NCBI RefSeq assembly: GCF_000002865.3
Contig: NW_001865059.1
Location: 45,701-105,565 of the forward strand
Direction: 5' to 3'
DNA length: 59,865 nucleotides
Source of the DNA: Monosiga brevicollis MX1
Taxonomy: Eukaryota; Opisthokonta; Choanoflagellata; Craspedida; Salpingoecidae
Of the stretch, positions 18,316 to 31,247 are shown piece after piece. The translations under genes were made by a program, and so were the position numbers. The notes under the pieces are model-generated. The model was not told the origin of the DNA. It did not search any database and saw only the letters and a list, made by a program, of their open reading frames with translations. Numbering within the stretch: position 1 is the first letter of the stretch; each line of letters opens with the position of its first letter.

Positions 18316-18787
18316 ACACACACACACACACACACACAGAGACGGAGCAGATTCACGACGACAACGTCGCTGGCGTCGGGGTGTAGAGCGACGACAAGGA
18401 GGGCTGCGGTTAACCTTTTGGCGTCGTCAGCTGGCCGTGTGTGGGGTCTGCATGGCATAGCGTCGCAGATTCCTTCCCGCCTTGCAAGATTATTGGGGTG
18501 GGATCGACTGATTGACGGGCCTCTTGCTTGTCACAGTATCTCTCCCCCATCGTGGCCACGAGCGCACGCTGGTTGTGGCGTTGATCAGAATGCAACCGAT
18601 TGGCAGCGCAACTTTGACAGTCGCATCGATTGCCTACAGCCCTGACGTGTGGTACTGAGCCATCCAGACGGGTCTGGGGCGTGGGCCAGTTCCACCCAGA
18701 GGGGTGAAGTCGCATTCACCCCATCAAACGCCACAAAAACACAAATCTCAGAGCACACGCCCCGCCCCGCGCATCTCAACCCACGCC
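17286..18787. other. Divergent intergenic region between FANCI and the mucin-like gene
   Basis: About 1.5 kb separates two start codons facing away from each other, so it should hold both promoters. The centre (about 17826-18338) is simple-sequence DNA. Outside the repeats I see no convincing coding frame or RNA gene. A TATAATATTTAATTG stretch near 17643-17660 is the most AT-rich spot. Confidence 0.55.
17826..18338. repeat. (GA)n, interrupted GA/CAGA and (AC)n microsatellite block
   Basis: A pure (GA)n run occupies about 17827-17874. After a partly unique interval come GA-rich imperfect repeats with CAGA and GAGTTT interruptions (18090-18311), then an (AC)n run (18312-18338). Translated frames here give only Ser-Leu or Arg-Glu polymers and are not genes. 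Confidence 0.95.
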
Positions 18788-21700
18788 ATGCGGTGGTCAC
18801 AGTCTCTGCTCGCTGCGCTTTTGTGCCTGTTGGCGTTCTTTCATCGGGTACGACAGGCTGGGTATCATTCAGAACTGTTGAGTGTCCACTTCCGTACGTG
18901 CCGTACCTAACGGCTGCCTGCATTCTTTGCTGCTTGATCGTCTTGCCGCTTCGCTTCATCACAGGCTTTCGCGCAAGATGTGACGCTTGCAGACGTGCTG
19001 GCGCTCGAGTCGGCTCTGCCAGGTAGAGGCTTTGTCCCTCAACTCATCCTGCCGCGCCCGTGGCAGCCCTCTTCAGCATCTCATAGGTTTGACCATTTTG
19101 CAGGAAGTACCTCCACCACCATGAGCCCGGGCATTGCCCTCCCCAACGGCAATGGCTCGCTCTATGCGCCGCCAACCCTGGCGCTTTCGCTTCCTGAGCG
19201 GCCCACTCTTCCCGTTTTCGCAGATTTCGCAAATGCCACCACCACGTCTCCGACATCCATCCTCACTACCCTGACCGACGCTGTCACCACCGCCATCACA
19301 ACCACCATCGATGACACCACGGCAAACACGACGACAGATGCTTCCGTCACCACACCTACACCCAGCGATATCGTACCGACCAGCAGCTCGGTCCTTCTCC
19401 AGCCCTCCTCTTCCATCGTGTTTGCCCCTTCTTCCAGAACACAAAGCGTGTCTCCGTCGTCGTCCGCTTCGCCAGTAGCCCCATCATCCTCGGTGCTCTC
19501 GAGCCTGATGTCCTCCATCGCATACACGACAACTACCTCCGCGCTCTCGAGTGTTTCCTCGGTAGTCCCTTCCACCACTGCGTCATCTTCCTTCGAGGTA
19601 TCTTCCACGCTGTCATCTAGCCCGAGCAGCACAACAGATACTTACTCTACCAGCACTATCGCGCCGGGCACTAGCAGCGTTTCTACCCCTTCATCCATCA
19701 CCTCCGCGACTCCAATGGCTCCTTCGAGCTCGTCTTGGAGCTCAACCTCAAGCACTGTAATCTTTTCGAGTGACAACCCGAGTACATCAAGCATCGTTGT
19801 TAGTAGTAGCAGCACAGCCTCTATCCTGACTTCAGCAGCGCCATCCAGCAGCACGCTTGACATGACGCCCGTCTCCTCTTCCTCATTGACCTCGCTTACA
19901 ACATCTTCGGCTAGCGCACAGCCATCCTCTTCAGCCAGTTCCGTCAGTAGCTCAGTGATCCCTCCCACCAGCACCATGGTGGCCGTCAGCAGCAGCTCGG
20001 GAGTTCACAGCAGCACTGCCTTTGGCTCTAGCACCAACCTGCCAACGCCCTCCTCCATCGCTTTGTCAAGCGCAACGATCAGCGCCAGCATACCTCCGGT
20101 CACAAGCTCTTCGCAGGTGCTCGAGCCCAGCAGTACGCTGCTCGCCCCATCCTCAACCTTGGTCTCACCAAGCATCAGTGTCTCCGCCAGTGAAGAACCC
20201 TTGCCCAGCTCCTCAAGCGTTCAGCTTCCGAGTGTTTCCTCTTCAATTGGCCTTGCGACTTCAGTGCTTCCGTCAGTTTCCACCACATCGGCAGGGCTGG
20301 AGAGCACCTCCACCTTGATGGCTTCCAGTACCCCCGGTCCGTCGAGCATCACACCGTCCACCAGCCTTTCGTCCAGTACCAGCGCCAGCGATGGATACAC
20401 CTCTCCTTCTTCCTCGTCTCCCTTCTTTTCTGCAAGCGCGAGCAGCCATGTCCCGGCCAGCAGCTCGGCCCCTGTGGCGACAAGCACCGAGACCATTCTC
20501 TCCTCCTCCACGGCAAGCCCCGCGCCATCTTCAACATCATCAACATTTGTTTCGAGCTCCCCGCCCACCTCAAGCCTGGCCTCGTCAGGTGTCTTTGGTA
20601 GCGCAAGCTCTGCAATGCCAAGTGCCATTCCATCTTCGTCAACTGTCACTTTTAGCTCTGACGCTGCAACGATGAGCACCATATCTTCAAGCTCCTTCTT
20701 GCCATCTCAAAGTAGCGTGGCAAGCTTCACATCAAGCTTGTTCTCCTCCACCATGACATCTTTTGTCACGTCAAGCACGGAACAGGTTTGTCACAGATTG
20801 TCAGTCCAAAAAAGATGAAACGCTTGCGCGCGCTCACGCTGCTCTTTGTACCTCGTGCCATAGGTGCCCCCGAGTAGCACGACAGCCCTGCCCTCGTCCG
20901 CAACCTTGGGCGTCTCCACCAGTCTGACATCAAACCCAATCACGACGTTGCTTCCCACCCCGTCCTCTTGGCAAATGCCGGGCACGACAACAGACTACTC
21001 GCCCTCACCCTCCACTTCCAGCTCAGCTATTCTCTCTGCCTCCAGCTCCTTGTCGGTGGTGCTGACATCATCATTGTCGAGTAGTAGCGCAACCCCGTCG
21101 CTCAGCTCGGTGACCTCGAGTAGCTTTGGAACTACCAGCATTCCCAGTGTCAGCTCAAACTTGGTAACCCCTGCAGTGGGGTCCTCCAGCGCAGGTGTTA
21201 GTCTTCCACCGAGTACACCCGTTGTCACGACCAACACCGCTGTGCCGACTAGCTCGACTGCATACGTTGTGGCGACCTCAAGTGTAGTTTCCAGTGTGCC
21301 CTATCCAGCAACAACTAGCTTGACGTCACTTAGCAGCGCGTATACATCTCTTGCTTCAACAAGCGATATGGCTGGACCCAGCTCAAGCTCGGACACGTTT
21401 GCTACTTCAGACGTTTTTTCATCCGTACAGGTCACTATCAGCTCCACTGCAAGCTCAACGGCCCTATTCAGTACCTCTGTTGCACCTGCTAGCAGTGATG
21501 CCACCAGCAGCTCGGCAGCGACGAGTATTCCCGGTTCAAGCTCCAGTTTGTTGTTGCCATCTTCTGTTGCAACCTCGAGCTTGCCTGTGAGTTTGACTAG
21601 TAACATCCCAACAAGCTCCCTCACACAGAGTGCGATGCTGACCTCTGACCTGCCTGAGCCAACATCGTCCAGCACAGCCAGCGTGGGCACCACCAGTCTA

Positions 21701-24700
21701 CCGGGTTCATCCTCTTTACCAATGCTCAGCTCTACGAACGTGGTCATGAGTTCTTCTGCAGTGCCCAGCAGCTCATCATTGGCGCCGTCTAGCTCGACAT
21801 TTGTTTTGCAACCCCCTAGCACGGTTGTCACTCCACCGTCTCTACCCAGCAGCCCTCTCGTGCCATCATCGGCCTCTTCACTTGTTATGCCAGAGCTACC
21901 TTTTACTCTCCCACCCAGCCCACCGATATTATCAACGTCGATGCTGAGTATTCCAGTCTCACCCTCTGCGTTGATTTCTCCGATGCCTCCTACGACGCTG
22001 CCCCCACCCAGTCTGCCCAGCCTATCTTCCCCTCCCATGCCTTCCAGCTCGCCATCGTACCCAAGCAGCGCTGATCCGTTACAGTCACCCACATCACCAT
22101 TGCCACTAAGCTCTTCAAGTGTCGTCACTGGTAGCACCTCGAGCCTTCCGTTTCCAGCTTCGTCCAGTGTGGGCATGGTCTTATCGTCAACCAGTTCTTA
22201 CGGTTTGGCTAGCAGCACTGCGTTTCCGGCACTCTCTTCAACTGCATCGGTCACACCAACGCCGTCTACGACGCAAACGGTCTCAACTCCATTGAGCTCA
22301 CCTCTGCCAAGTCCCACCTCTGTAATATCAAGCACGACGCTGCTCTCTGCAAGCACGAGCGACCTGATGACACCTTCTTCCTCACAAGCTTTAACATCCA
22401 CAAGCATGGGCACAGCAACTGATTTTGTGAGTTCCATGCTCACCAGCAGTGAGTTTGTAACAACCTCTGCCTCTCAGTTTGCTTCATCTGCCGAGATAAG
22501 CAGCGCTTCCGCATCGTTGGTATCACCAACCAGCCTGTTACCGAGCACGTCATCTCCTTCTGTCTCCACTTTGCTCTCGACCTTGCCATCGCTCAGTGCA
22601 TCCTCAGTATTCACGACAGCAGTAACCGAAGCCTCAACCTCAGTTTCAAGTCTACCAAGCTCTGGAAAGTTGTCGAGTATCAGCACGAGCAGTGCACAAG
22701 CAGTTCCCAGTTCATCACTGTCCAGCAGTGTCACCATCAGTTCGGCCATGGACTCCACCAGCACGGTGCTGCCGACACCTTCCGCAACTCAAGCTGCGCC
22801 CTCAAGCACAAGCGCGCTTTTGCCGTCCACAAGTCTCCTCTCGACCAGCATGAGCAGCTTTGTGCAGCCGGCATCAAGCAGCGCTGTTCCGTCTTCCCTA
22901 AGCTCTATTGCAACCGATTCGAACAGCGTCACGTCAGCAATCACAACCAGCAGCCTTTTACCAACAGTAACAGCGAGCAATCCCGTTGCCGTCAGCTCTT
23001 CCTCTCCCATAGCTACCACCGTGCTTGCAACTCAAACGATTGCCCCCAACTCCAGTCTCATTGAATCCCCAGTGACAACCAGCACATCAGTCATTGTGCC
23101 ACCTTCGTCATCGACGTCGTTTGCGTTGTCTTCCTCATCCGTACAATCGATCGACGTGACACCGTCGACATCATCAACGTCGTTTGCTCTTTCTTCGTCT
23201 GCTGCTACCACATCATTGATTGATGTGACACCGTCGACATCATCGACGTCGTTTGTTCTGTCATCGTCGTCTGCTGCTGCCACGCCGTCGACATCATTGA
23301 CGTCGCTTGCTCTGTCTTCGTCTGCTGCTGCCACATCATCGATTGATGTGACACCGTCAACATCATCGACGTCGTTTGTGCTCTCTTCATCGTCTGCTGC
23401 AGCCACGCCGTCAGCATCATCGACGTCATTTGTGCTCTCTTCGTCTGCTGCTGCCACATCATCGATTGATGTGACACCGTCGACATCATCGACATCGTTT
23501 GTGCTCTCATCGTCGTCTGCTGCTGCCACGCCGTCGACATCATCGACGTCGCTTGCTCTGTCTTCGTCTGCTGCTGCCACATCATCGATTGATGTGACAC
23601 CGTCAACATCATCGACATCGTTTGTGCTCTCTTCATCGTCTGCTGCTGCCACATCATCGATTGATGGGACACCGTCGGCATCATCGACGTCGGTTGTGCT
23701 GTCATCGTCGTCTGCTGCAGCCACGCCGTCGACATCATTGACGTCGTTTGTCCTGTCATCTTCGTCTGCTGCTGCCACATCATCGATTGATGTGACACCA
23801 TCAACATCATCGACATCGTTTGTGCTCTCGTCATCGTCGTCTGCTGCAGGTGACACCGTCAACATCATCGACATCGTTTGTGCTCTCGTCATCGTCTGCT
23901 GCTGCCACATCATCGATTGATGTGACACCGTCAACATCATCGACATCGTTTGTGCTCTCGTCATCGTCTGCTGCTGCCACATCATCGTCATTGATGTGAC
24001 ACCTTTGTGCATCATCTTCGTCGTTTGTGCTCTCGTCATCGTCTGCTGCAGCCACGCCGTCGTCATCATCAACGCCATTTGTGCTCTCTTCGTCTGCTGC
24101 TGCCACGCCATCAATTGACGCGACGCCCTCAACATCATCGACGTCCTTTGTGTTGTCATCGTCATCTGTTACAGCCACGCCATCGATCGAAGTGACGCCA
24201 TCCACATCATCGACGTCCTTTGTTCTGTCGTCTTCATCTGCTGCTGCTACATCTTCAGCAGACGTGACACCTTCGACATCATCGACATCAACTGTGCTCT
24301 CGTCATCGTCTGCTGCAGCCACATCGTCGACATCATCAACGTCATTTGTGCTCTCTTCGTCTGCTGCTGTCACGTCATCTGCTGACGCGACGCCCTCAAC
24401 ATCATCGACGTCGTTTGTGTTGTCATCGTCCTTTGTTACAGCCACGCCATCGATCGAAGTGACGCCATCCACATCATCGACGTCCTTTGTTCTGTCGTCT
24501 TCATCTGCTGCTGCTACATCTTCAGCAGACGTGACACCTTCGACATCATCGACATCAACTGTGCTCTCGTCATCGTCTGCTGCAGCCACGCCGTCGACAT
24601 CATCAACGTCATTTGTGCTCTCTTCGTCTGCTGCTGCCACGTCATCAATTGACGTGACGCCCTCAACATCATCGACGTCGTTTGTGTTGTCATCGTCCTT

Positions 24701-27700
24701 TGTTTTGTCTTCGTCTGCTTCTGCCACATCTTCAGCAGACGTGACACCTTCGACATCATCCACGTCGTTTGTGTTATCATCGTCTTTGACAGCTACCCCT
24801 TCCCTGGATGTAACACCATCGACCTCGCAGACGTCTCTCATGTTATCATCAAGTGCTGCAGCTACCTCCTCGCTAGACGTCTCAGCATCGCTGTCCACTG
24901 CAGCTTCTTTGTCCTCCACAACTGCCGTCACCTCGTCGTTAGCAACATCGGCGACCGTGCAGACTGTTGTGCCCTCGGTGAGCTCAATGACGTCTTTGGC
25001 AACACCGTCATCATCCAGCGTGTTTGTGATACCTTCATCCTCAGTGGCCACCACACCACCTTCAACCACAAGCACCACACCATCACCTACGACAACAACT
25101 ATGACCACGACTGACCAAACGCCCACCACCCTCGTCACTCCTGACACCACCACGATCCCCATCACCTCTACCACGCCGATAACGACGACCGACGACGTCA
25201 CGACAAGCGAAAACACTGGTGGGAGCGGATCAACTTCAGACACGGTGGCAGACACAACGACAGAGGTCACTACCACCTCGCCAGTGACCACAGACTCGAG
25301 TGGCAGTGGCGACTTGTTCACAACAACATCTTCAGAGCTGACGACAGAGGACTTGACAACATCTGAGTTTGATTTCAGCGGCAGCACCTCGACTGAGACT
25401 CTGAGTTCAAGCACCACCGACACCATAACCACCGATTCAATCACCACCACTACCGCTACTACCGGTTTGGTCACTACGCTCCCGCTCACCACCACTGCCA
25501 CTACCACTACCACTGAAACTGGAAGTGGAGAGGTCAACACCACCTCCGCCTTCCCAGAAACAACTACTTTTGTTAGCTCGACAACCAGCAATGTTTCAAC
25601 TAGTCCCGATTCAACTCAAACAACACCGGCGCCGTTCACGACGACCAGCCTGCCGGGTACAACTTCGCCCTCAACATCCTCGGGACCTGGAAGCGGTGAA
25701 ACGACCACAACAACTGCACCAACAACGAGCACATTGCTTACAACGACAGATGACAGTAGTGGCCAATCCACGTCGACTACCTTTCCATCATCCAACTTGA
25801 CAACAACCATCTCAACAACCACAGAAAATGTTACTTTGGCCACAACCACGCCCGTAACAACCACGGACACAACAGCCACATCAACAGCCACATCAACAGC
25901 CACATCAACAGCCACATCAACAGCCACATCAACAGCCACATCAACAGCCACATCAACGGCCACAACAACGGCCACAACAAGAGTCACAACAACGGCGGTA
26001 AACTCCACCTCCATTACAACCGCCTCGACGCCTTCTACGACCGAAAATGTAACAACCACAGACTTTCCCGTCACCACAACATCCTCTGTTCCCGTCACGT
26101 CTTCTGCCAACATCACGACAACCATCGCGCCATTAACATCGACTACGCCCGTCCAAACTACGACGACGGTTCTGCCCACTTGTGCCAACACAACGCAATA
26201 CCTCAACCTCAGCACTGGACTCTGTGTTAATCTGACGGAATGTGGCAGTGGCACATTTGAAGCTTCGCCGCCTTCAGTGACCAGCAATCGCATTTGTTTG
26301 ACATTGACGACGTGCAATGCAAGCAATGCATATGAGATTGCAGCACCCACGCCGACGAGCGATCGGCAATGCCAGGGGGCATCTATCTGTACAGAAGCCG
26401 AGTATATTGCCACACCGCTGTCCGCGACGAGCGACCGCGTTTGCCGTCCCTTGACAACTTGTTCTCCCAGCGAAGAGCAGTTTGAGGCTACAGCTCCAAC
26501 TGCAACTAGCGATCGTTTTTGTGCAAATGCAACACAGTGTCAAGCTTGGCAATACCAGACATCACCGATCGGCGTGAGCAATGATCGCAGCTGTGCCAAC
26601 ATTACTGTTTGTACAGAAGGACAGTTTGAGAGCGGCATGCCCTCGAGTACCACAGATCGCGAGTGCAGCAACGCAACCACGTGTCATATCAGCTGGCAGT
26701 ATGAAGCGACGCCGTTGAGTCCCACCGCAGATCGTGTTTGTACTCCAGTGACCAACTGCAGTGCCACTGAGTATGCCTCGGTATTGCCCACAGCGACAAC
26801 AGACCGCGTGTGCACAAATTACACGGTTTGCTCAGATTATGAGTTCATGTCGACCATGCCAACTAGCACATCTGACCGTGAATGCAGCTGCGGGTTCTTG
26901 GACAGTGAAGGGGAATTGCGGATGTCGTTGACCTTTACTGGGGTGCGAGATGCTCTGGCTAGTGCCAATCAAAGCGTAATCGATGCTTTTCACCAGGCCG
27001 TTGCAGAGGCGCTCATTCAAGAGACCGCCGTGCAATTTTTGACCCGCGTTTCGGCAGCTCAGCTTGCCAGCATAGACAGCGTGGAGGATGCGCGAGCCCT
27101 CAACGGTCTTAACTTGACTGTTGACCTTGAAGATCCAAACTTGACTTCTCTGGATGTGGACCGCATTCTAAAGTATTTTTCACTCGATGCCTGCTTTATT
27201 ACAAATCTCACGGGCACACCAACAGCCAGTGCCAGTCAGCGCCGACGACGCGATGTGAGTTCGGAGGTCAATTTCGATCTGAGTGTGTTGCCAAACATTC
27301 TTGCGGACCTGGCGTGCTTGGTATACGATACCAACGCTGAATTTTCGGGTGCGGTGCTTGATGCCGTTCGCCAGTCACAGATGGCGTTTGTTCAAGATGG
27401 CACTGAGATTTCCAACCTGGCCGTGACCAATGCGGCGGGTAATTGTTTGTGTGGATGCCCTTCGACCACGAGGGCCGGTGAAGGGGAGAGTGGGAGCAAT
27501 TTGCCTTTTGCCAGCAACGTTCCAATGTGGTTGGCCACGTTGGCTGTGCTACTGGCATTGATCCTTGGGCTTGTGATGTTGGTATTCCTGCGGCGTCGGC
27601 CATCTGCCGATGCTGCCGTTCTCAAAGATACTTCCTATATACAGCCTCCAAGTGCTTTGCCGGGCTACATCGAGCCACCCAAGTATCCCTTTTTCATGAA

Positions 27701-28133
27701 TCACGAGCCCCTTCAATCAAAGACAGCGCCCGAGTACCAACCACCGCCCCCGTGGACGCCCCGCCTGGGTGGAGACGCCGAATTCGAAGAGTGGCCCAAT
27801 GACGACGATCCCCTCTATGACTTTGCCGACAACACGCCGCTACCTGATTACGAGCAGCCGCCAGAATATGCCACGGTGCATGACTATGACTTGGTGGATC
27901 CGGAGGATTTGTTTTTGGATGTGGATGGGTCTGTGGCCACGTCCTTTTTCAACGTTTCCGGCACAGAAGATGAGTTATCCCTGTACAGCGATGCAACCTC
28001 CCTACGAGATGACTATACGTTACCCTCGGATCTTTTGGATGATTACTTGGAGCCCCCCATGATGGACTTTGGTCCTCGCTCAACAACAATTCCCGCCTAT
28101 GAAGATGCGCCAGCCTTTCCCTTCAAACAATGA
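18788..28133 (+). CDS. Mucin-like Ser/Thr-rich transmembrane protein with TNFR-like repeats
   Basis: Proposed exons: 18788-18847, 18965-19022, 19104-20785, 20864-23849, 24052-28133; phases close to 2955 aa. Exon 1 plus exon 2 give the signal peptide MRWSQSLLAALLCLLAFFHR-AFA, with cleavage probably before QD. The 19023-19103 intron (81 bp) can also be read through in frame. Residues of about 40-2300 are a Ser/Thr/Pro/Val stalk like a mucin. Residues 2305-2541 hold nine cysteine repeats of about 25 residues ending in T-S-D-R-x-C, TNFR-like in spacing. Next come a ~210-residue juxtamembrane domain with a basic RRRR site (near 27240), a membrane segment (27525-27590, MWLATLAVLLALILGLVMLVF) and a tail of about 180 residues. 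The tail contains PPEYATVHDY, which includes a PPxY WW-ligand and a possible phosphotyrosine site. A surface receptor or glycocalyx role is inferred. The exon junction 23849/24052 lies inside coding repeats and is doubtful. Confidence 0.8.
23100..24800 (+). repeat. Coding Ser/Ala/Thr tandem repeats of the mucin-like gene
   Basis: Units encoding variants of STSFVLSSSSAAATSSIDVT recur through this stretch with changing lengths. Within it, about 2.5 copies of a 267-bp (89-codon) higher-order unit start near 24045, since 24181 onward matches 24448 onward with few differences. Such arrays expand by slippage or unequal exchange and assemble poorly from short clones. Confidence 0.9.
23850..24051 (+). 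other. Inferred 202-bp intron made of coding repeat units
   Basis: The upstream frame meets a stop at 23918-23920 and the downstream frame opens at 24027. Splicing CTGCAG|GTGACA to CTGCAG|CCACGCC restores one frame (phase 1) and reads SSSAAATPSSSSTPF across the joint. The intervening 202 bp are themselves degraded copies of the coding unit. Compared with neighbouring units they carry a 17-bp deletion and +2 and +1 insertions. It is either a recently formed intron or an assembly error in the array. Confidence 0.55.
25866..25980 (+). repeat. 12-bp tandem repeat encoding (TATS)n
   Basis: About seven near-perfect copies of ACAGCCACATCA lie in frame inside the mucin-like stalk and encode Thr-Ala-Thr-Ser, decaying into ACGGCCACAACA. 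It is a length-variable minisatellite candidate. Confidence 0.9.
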
Positions 28134-28520
28134 TGAGCAGCTGAATACTTACATTAGCAGATAGAACAAAAGGAACATAAAAATAATGACTCCGTTTTGG
28201 TGATTTTTAAAAGACTTTGACTATTATCGGTTCTGCAGACGACGAGACGCATGATGTCTTGCACTGCCATTTGAGCTTTGTGAAAGTGTTTGGTGCATCA
28301 AGCTTGGATGATGATTATGCCGTGTATGCACGAAACCGGTCCAGGGTGTAGAAAACAAGGTTAGATTGGCGTTTGTTTCCTCAACTTCAGTCAGACGTCA
28401 TCTTGCTGCTGGCGCTTCTGCACCCCACCTCATGTACATGAATGTGAATTGAAGAATCAATCGAAATCATCAGTCGATTTGCGACTTGTGATCAAGGATA
28501 TCAAAACAAGATCAAAAGAA
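28134..28520. other. Convergent 3' intergenic spacer
   Basis: 387 bp between the stops of the mucin-like gene (+) and homogentisate dioxygenase (-). I see no gene. It presumably contains both 3' UTRs. Confidence 0.6.
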
Positions 28521-31247
28521 CTATGCTTTAAAAAGCTTCGGTAGGCCTTCCCAGACCTAACACACATATGACCAGGAAATACATTCGGGAGCATGAGAGG
28601 CTAGAACCTCGGGAAGCAAGATTGTTCAATGACGGGTGAGGCACACGCCCGTACCTTGTGGTATTTGTCTTGACGGGCACCACTCCCAGTCATGGCCCAC
28701 GCGGTGGTCTAAGCAACAAGCAACACGCGTGAGCTGAGCCCAAACCCAAAACTGAAAAGCGCGAGCCATTGAACATTGTACCTTGACGCTAAGACTGGTT
28801 TCAAACATAAAAGCTTGTGTGCCCTCTGCGACACGTTCGGGCACAAGCTTTGCTTTGCTTGCGCCCTCAAAACATTGGCGGTCCGGTCCGTGGGGCGTCA
28901 TCATGGAGTGAAGGGTGGCGCCGCCAGGTTGGAAGCCTTCCGCCTTGGCCTCGTAATGCCCATGGATCAGCCCCATAAACTCGGACATGCAGTTGCGGTG
29001 ATAGTAGGGTGGACGGAAGGTGTGCTCTTGCACGGACCAACGGGGCGGGAAGATGACAAAGTCCACCAATGCCAGTCCCGGCACGGGCGTTGGGCACGTG
29101 AGGACGGTGAAGATGCTTGGGTCCTGGCGGCATTGTCAGGCCGTGAGAATCAGAGACGGTGACCCAACTTGAAGCAAAGCATTCCAGGGCACGTACGATG
29201 TGATCAAAGCTGACAGAGTTGATGACGTTGAAGTCAGCCAGGTTGTATTTGAAAGGCGCATAGTTGCCATGCCACGCCACCACATCAAAGGGTGAATGGT
29301 CCTGTGGTAAGTCCAAACAGTCAGTGAGCCAACGCGGCACCTGAGCCTGTCCAACCGTCGGGTTCAGGTTGTGCCCACCTGGGTGGCAGCAAAGAAGCGC
29401 TGGTGGTACTTGGAGTAAACGGTGTAGGGCTCATCCACGTCCTCAAACCACGCGGTTGGGGTCATGAAATCACGAGGGTTGGCCAAGCCGTTGGCACCGA
29501 TGGGGCCCAGACTGGGCAACTCGAAATGACCACTGAAAACTTCACAGATGTAACCCCTAGGAGAAGAATGATATTAATTCTCGCATGTGAGGCGCTAGTC
29601 TAGCCAGAGTACAAAAGGCGCGGAAAAGTTGGCCAACTAGGAAGAACGTTGTTTGCATACCGGGAGGGTCCTGTGACGTTGACTTGAAAGCGGATGCCGC
29701 GCTGGATCACGCAAATCTCATTGGGAGCCACCTTCATCTTGCCAAACTCAGTCTTGATGTCTAGGGTGCCCTGCTGCGGAACTAAAGCCATGGTACGGCA
29801 AAAGGCCAAGGCACAAGATGAGCGGGGAGAATATGAACAAGGTGGGCGACTCAACAATGGAAACTCCAAGAGGATGGTTTGCAACATGACCTTGGGAAAT
29901 CGATACCAACACGACAACCTACCAATGAGGAAGTCGCCATCCGAGTTGTACAAGGCAGCATGGTCCATTGAGGTGTTGCAAGCGTAAATGTGAAAGGCTG
30001 TTCCACTGCGCATGCTGGCGTCACCAGCTCCAGCCACCGTGGACAGGCCCTATTAAGCATGATGAGGCATATTTCAAGCGAGTCAGTCCCGTGCGGTCGT
30101 GTGCACGCATCACCAAACCTTGATTCCTGTTCTTCCCAGCTTGACAATAAAATAATGGTCATCAAAAAGGGGGGCTAGTCAGACAGACAGGCCAGTGGAA
30201 AGAGCTTGAATGGCAGGTGTACCTGGACAAAGTTGGTTGGTGCATCCGGAATAGGAAAGGGATTCCAACGGAGCTGGTGGGCATAACGGCAAGTGTGAGC
30301 AAATAAGCCAGGGAGATTGCTGAGCAAAGAAACGCAGTCAGGTTCCTTCGTTCCGTGGCGCTGGCACACCAAACCTGGTTAGGGTCGGAGACGGCGTCAG
30401 CAAAGGATGGGGCCAGGTTTCCAATGTCGACTGCCTTGTATGGCTCGTGGCCTGCGGCAGGGCGGATGCGATACAGCCAGCTGCAGAAACATGGCCGGCA
30501 GGAGACATCAGGATGAGAGCGGTTTGACTCTAGATGTGAGGAGCGGAAATTTCTGGCCAACTGAGGTGGCGAGCAAATGGCGAGATCACGCCCACCTGCG
30601 AAAGTTTTCTTTGCGGGGCTGAGTAAAAGCAGTTCCAGAGAGCTGTTCAGCGTAGAGGCCAAGGGGGCACTGTTGTGGTGCGTTCTAAAAAGTACAGAAT
30701 CAGAAGGACTCAGGATGAGGCGGAGAGTTGTTGGCTTGCACAGATCGTAGTGTGATAGGGTGAACTGCAAGGCTGCACGGACCTGGCCTTGAGGCAGGGC
30801 ACCAGCCCGTGCTTCCGACGAGACCTCTTGGTTCAGGCCAGTGAAATACTGTCACACAAGAACACGGGCACCCATGTGAAGGGTGAGAAGCAAACAGGGG
30901 TGATGCAGACGAGAAGAAAAAGAGGAGGAGGAGGACGACGACGACGACGATGACGAGGAGGAGGAGAGGCAGAGGCAGAGGCAGACACAATGGAGTCCTC
31001 GACCTGGGCAGAGGATGTGCACATACCTTGATGCCATCCTCCTCAACGAGACCATGACCTAGAGTAAAGAAGCAAGTCAGTGCACGATCCACCGCGCAGG
31101 TGAGCAGGCACGTGTGAGCCAAGACGCTGGGGGAGGGAAGGCGGAATTCGCGCCGAACCCGTCTGAGGGAGGATCGAGGATCGTACCCGCCTGCTTGCGC
31201 TGAGCCGACGAGGCCTCAACCTTTGGGCGCTTAGCAGCCTCAGCCAT
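28521..31247 (-). CDS. HGD: Homogentisate 1,2-dioxygenase
   Basis: The enzyme opens the ring of homogentisate with O2 and non-haem Fe(II) to give maleylacetoacetate in tyrosine and phenylalanine breakdown, in the cytosol. Thirteen exons with consistent phases: 31247-31187, 31058-31027, 30848-30783, 30684-30596, 30480-30375, 30273-30223, 30049-29923, 29781-29661, 29556-29379, 29301-29197, 29123-28782, 28708-28655 and 28556-28521 (TAG), giving 455 aa against 445 in man. Matches run the whole length: [61 protein letters not shown] and [14 protein letters not shown]. The iron ligands are visible as His and Glu in YYHRNCMSE and His in MTPHGPD. The general-base His lies in VAWHGNY. The first ~30 residues ([16 protein letters not shown]...) are not conserved. 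All introns are short (about 50-250 bp) GT..AG. Confidence 0.96.

Noticed and set aside
17806-18458. Ser/Leu-rich and Arg/Glu-rich frames in the GA/AC block
   Set aside because: They are pure translations of dinucleotide repeats.
23100-24800. CRISPR-like direct repeats
   Set aside because: Units are contiguous in-frame coding repeats without unique spacers, in a eukaryotic gene.
23032-25591. Long minus-strand frames (377 and 586 codons) rich in Asp/Val opposite the mucin-like gene
   Set aside because: They are the mirror of coding repeats with a 3-bp periodic bias. They have no homology or signal, and the sense strand has a signal peptide and membrane segment.
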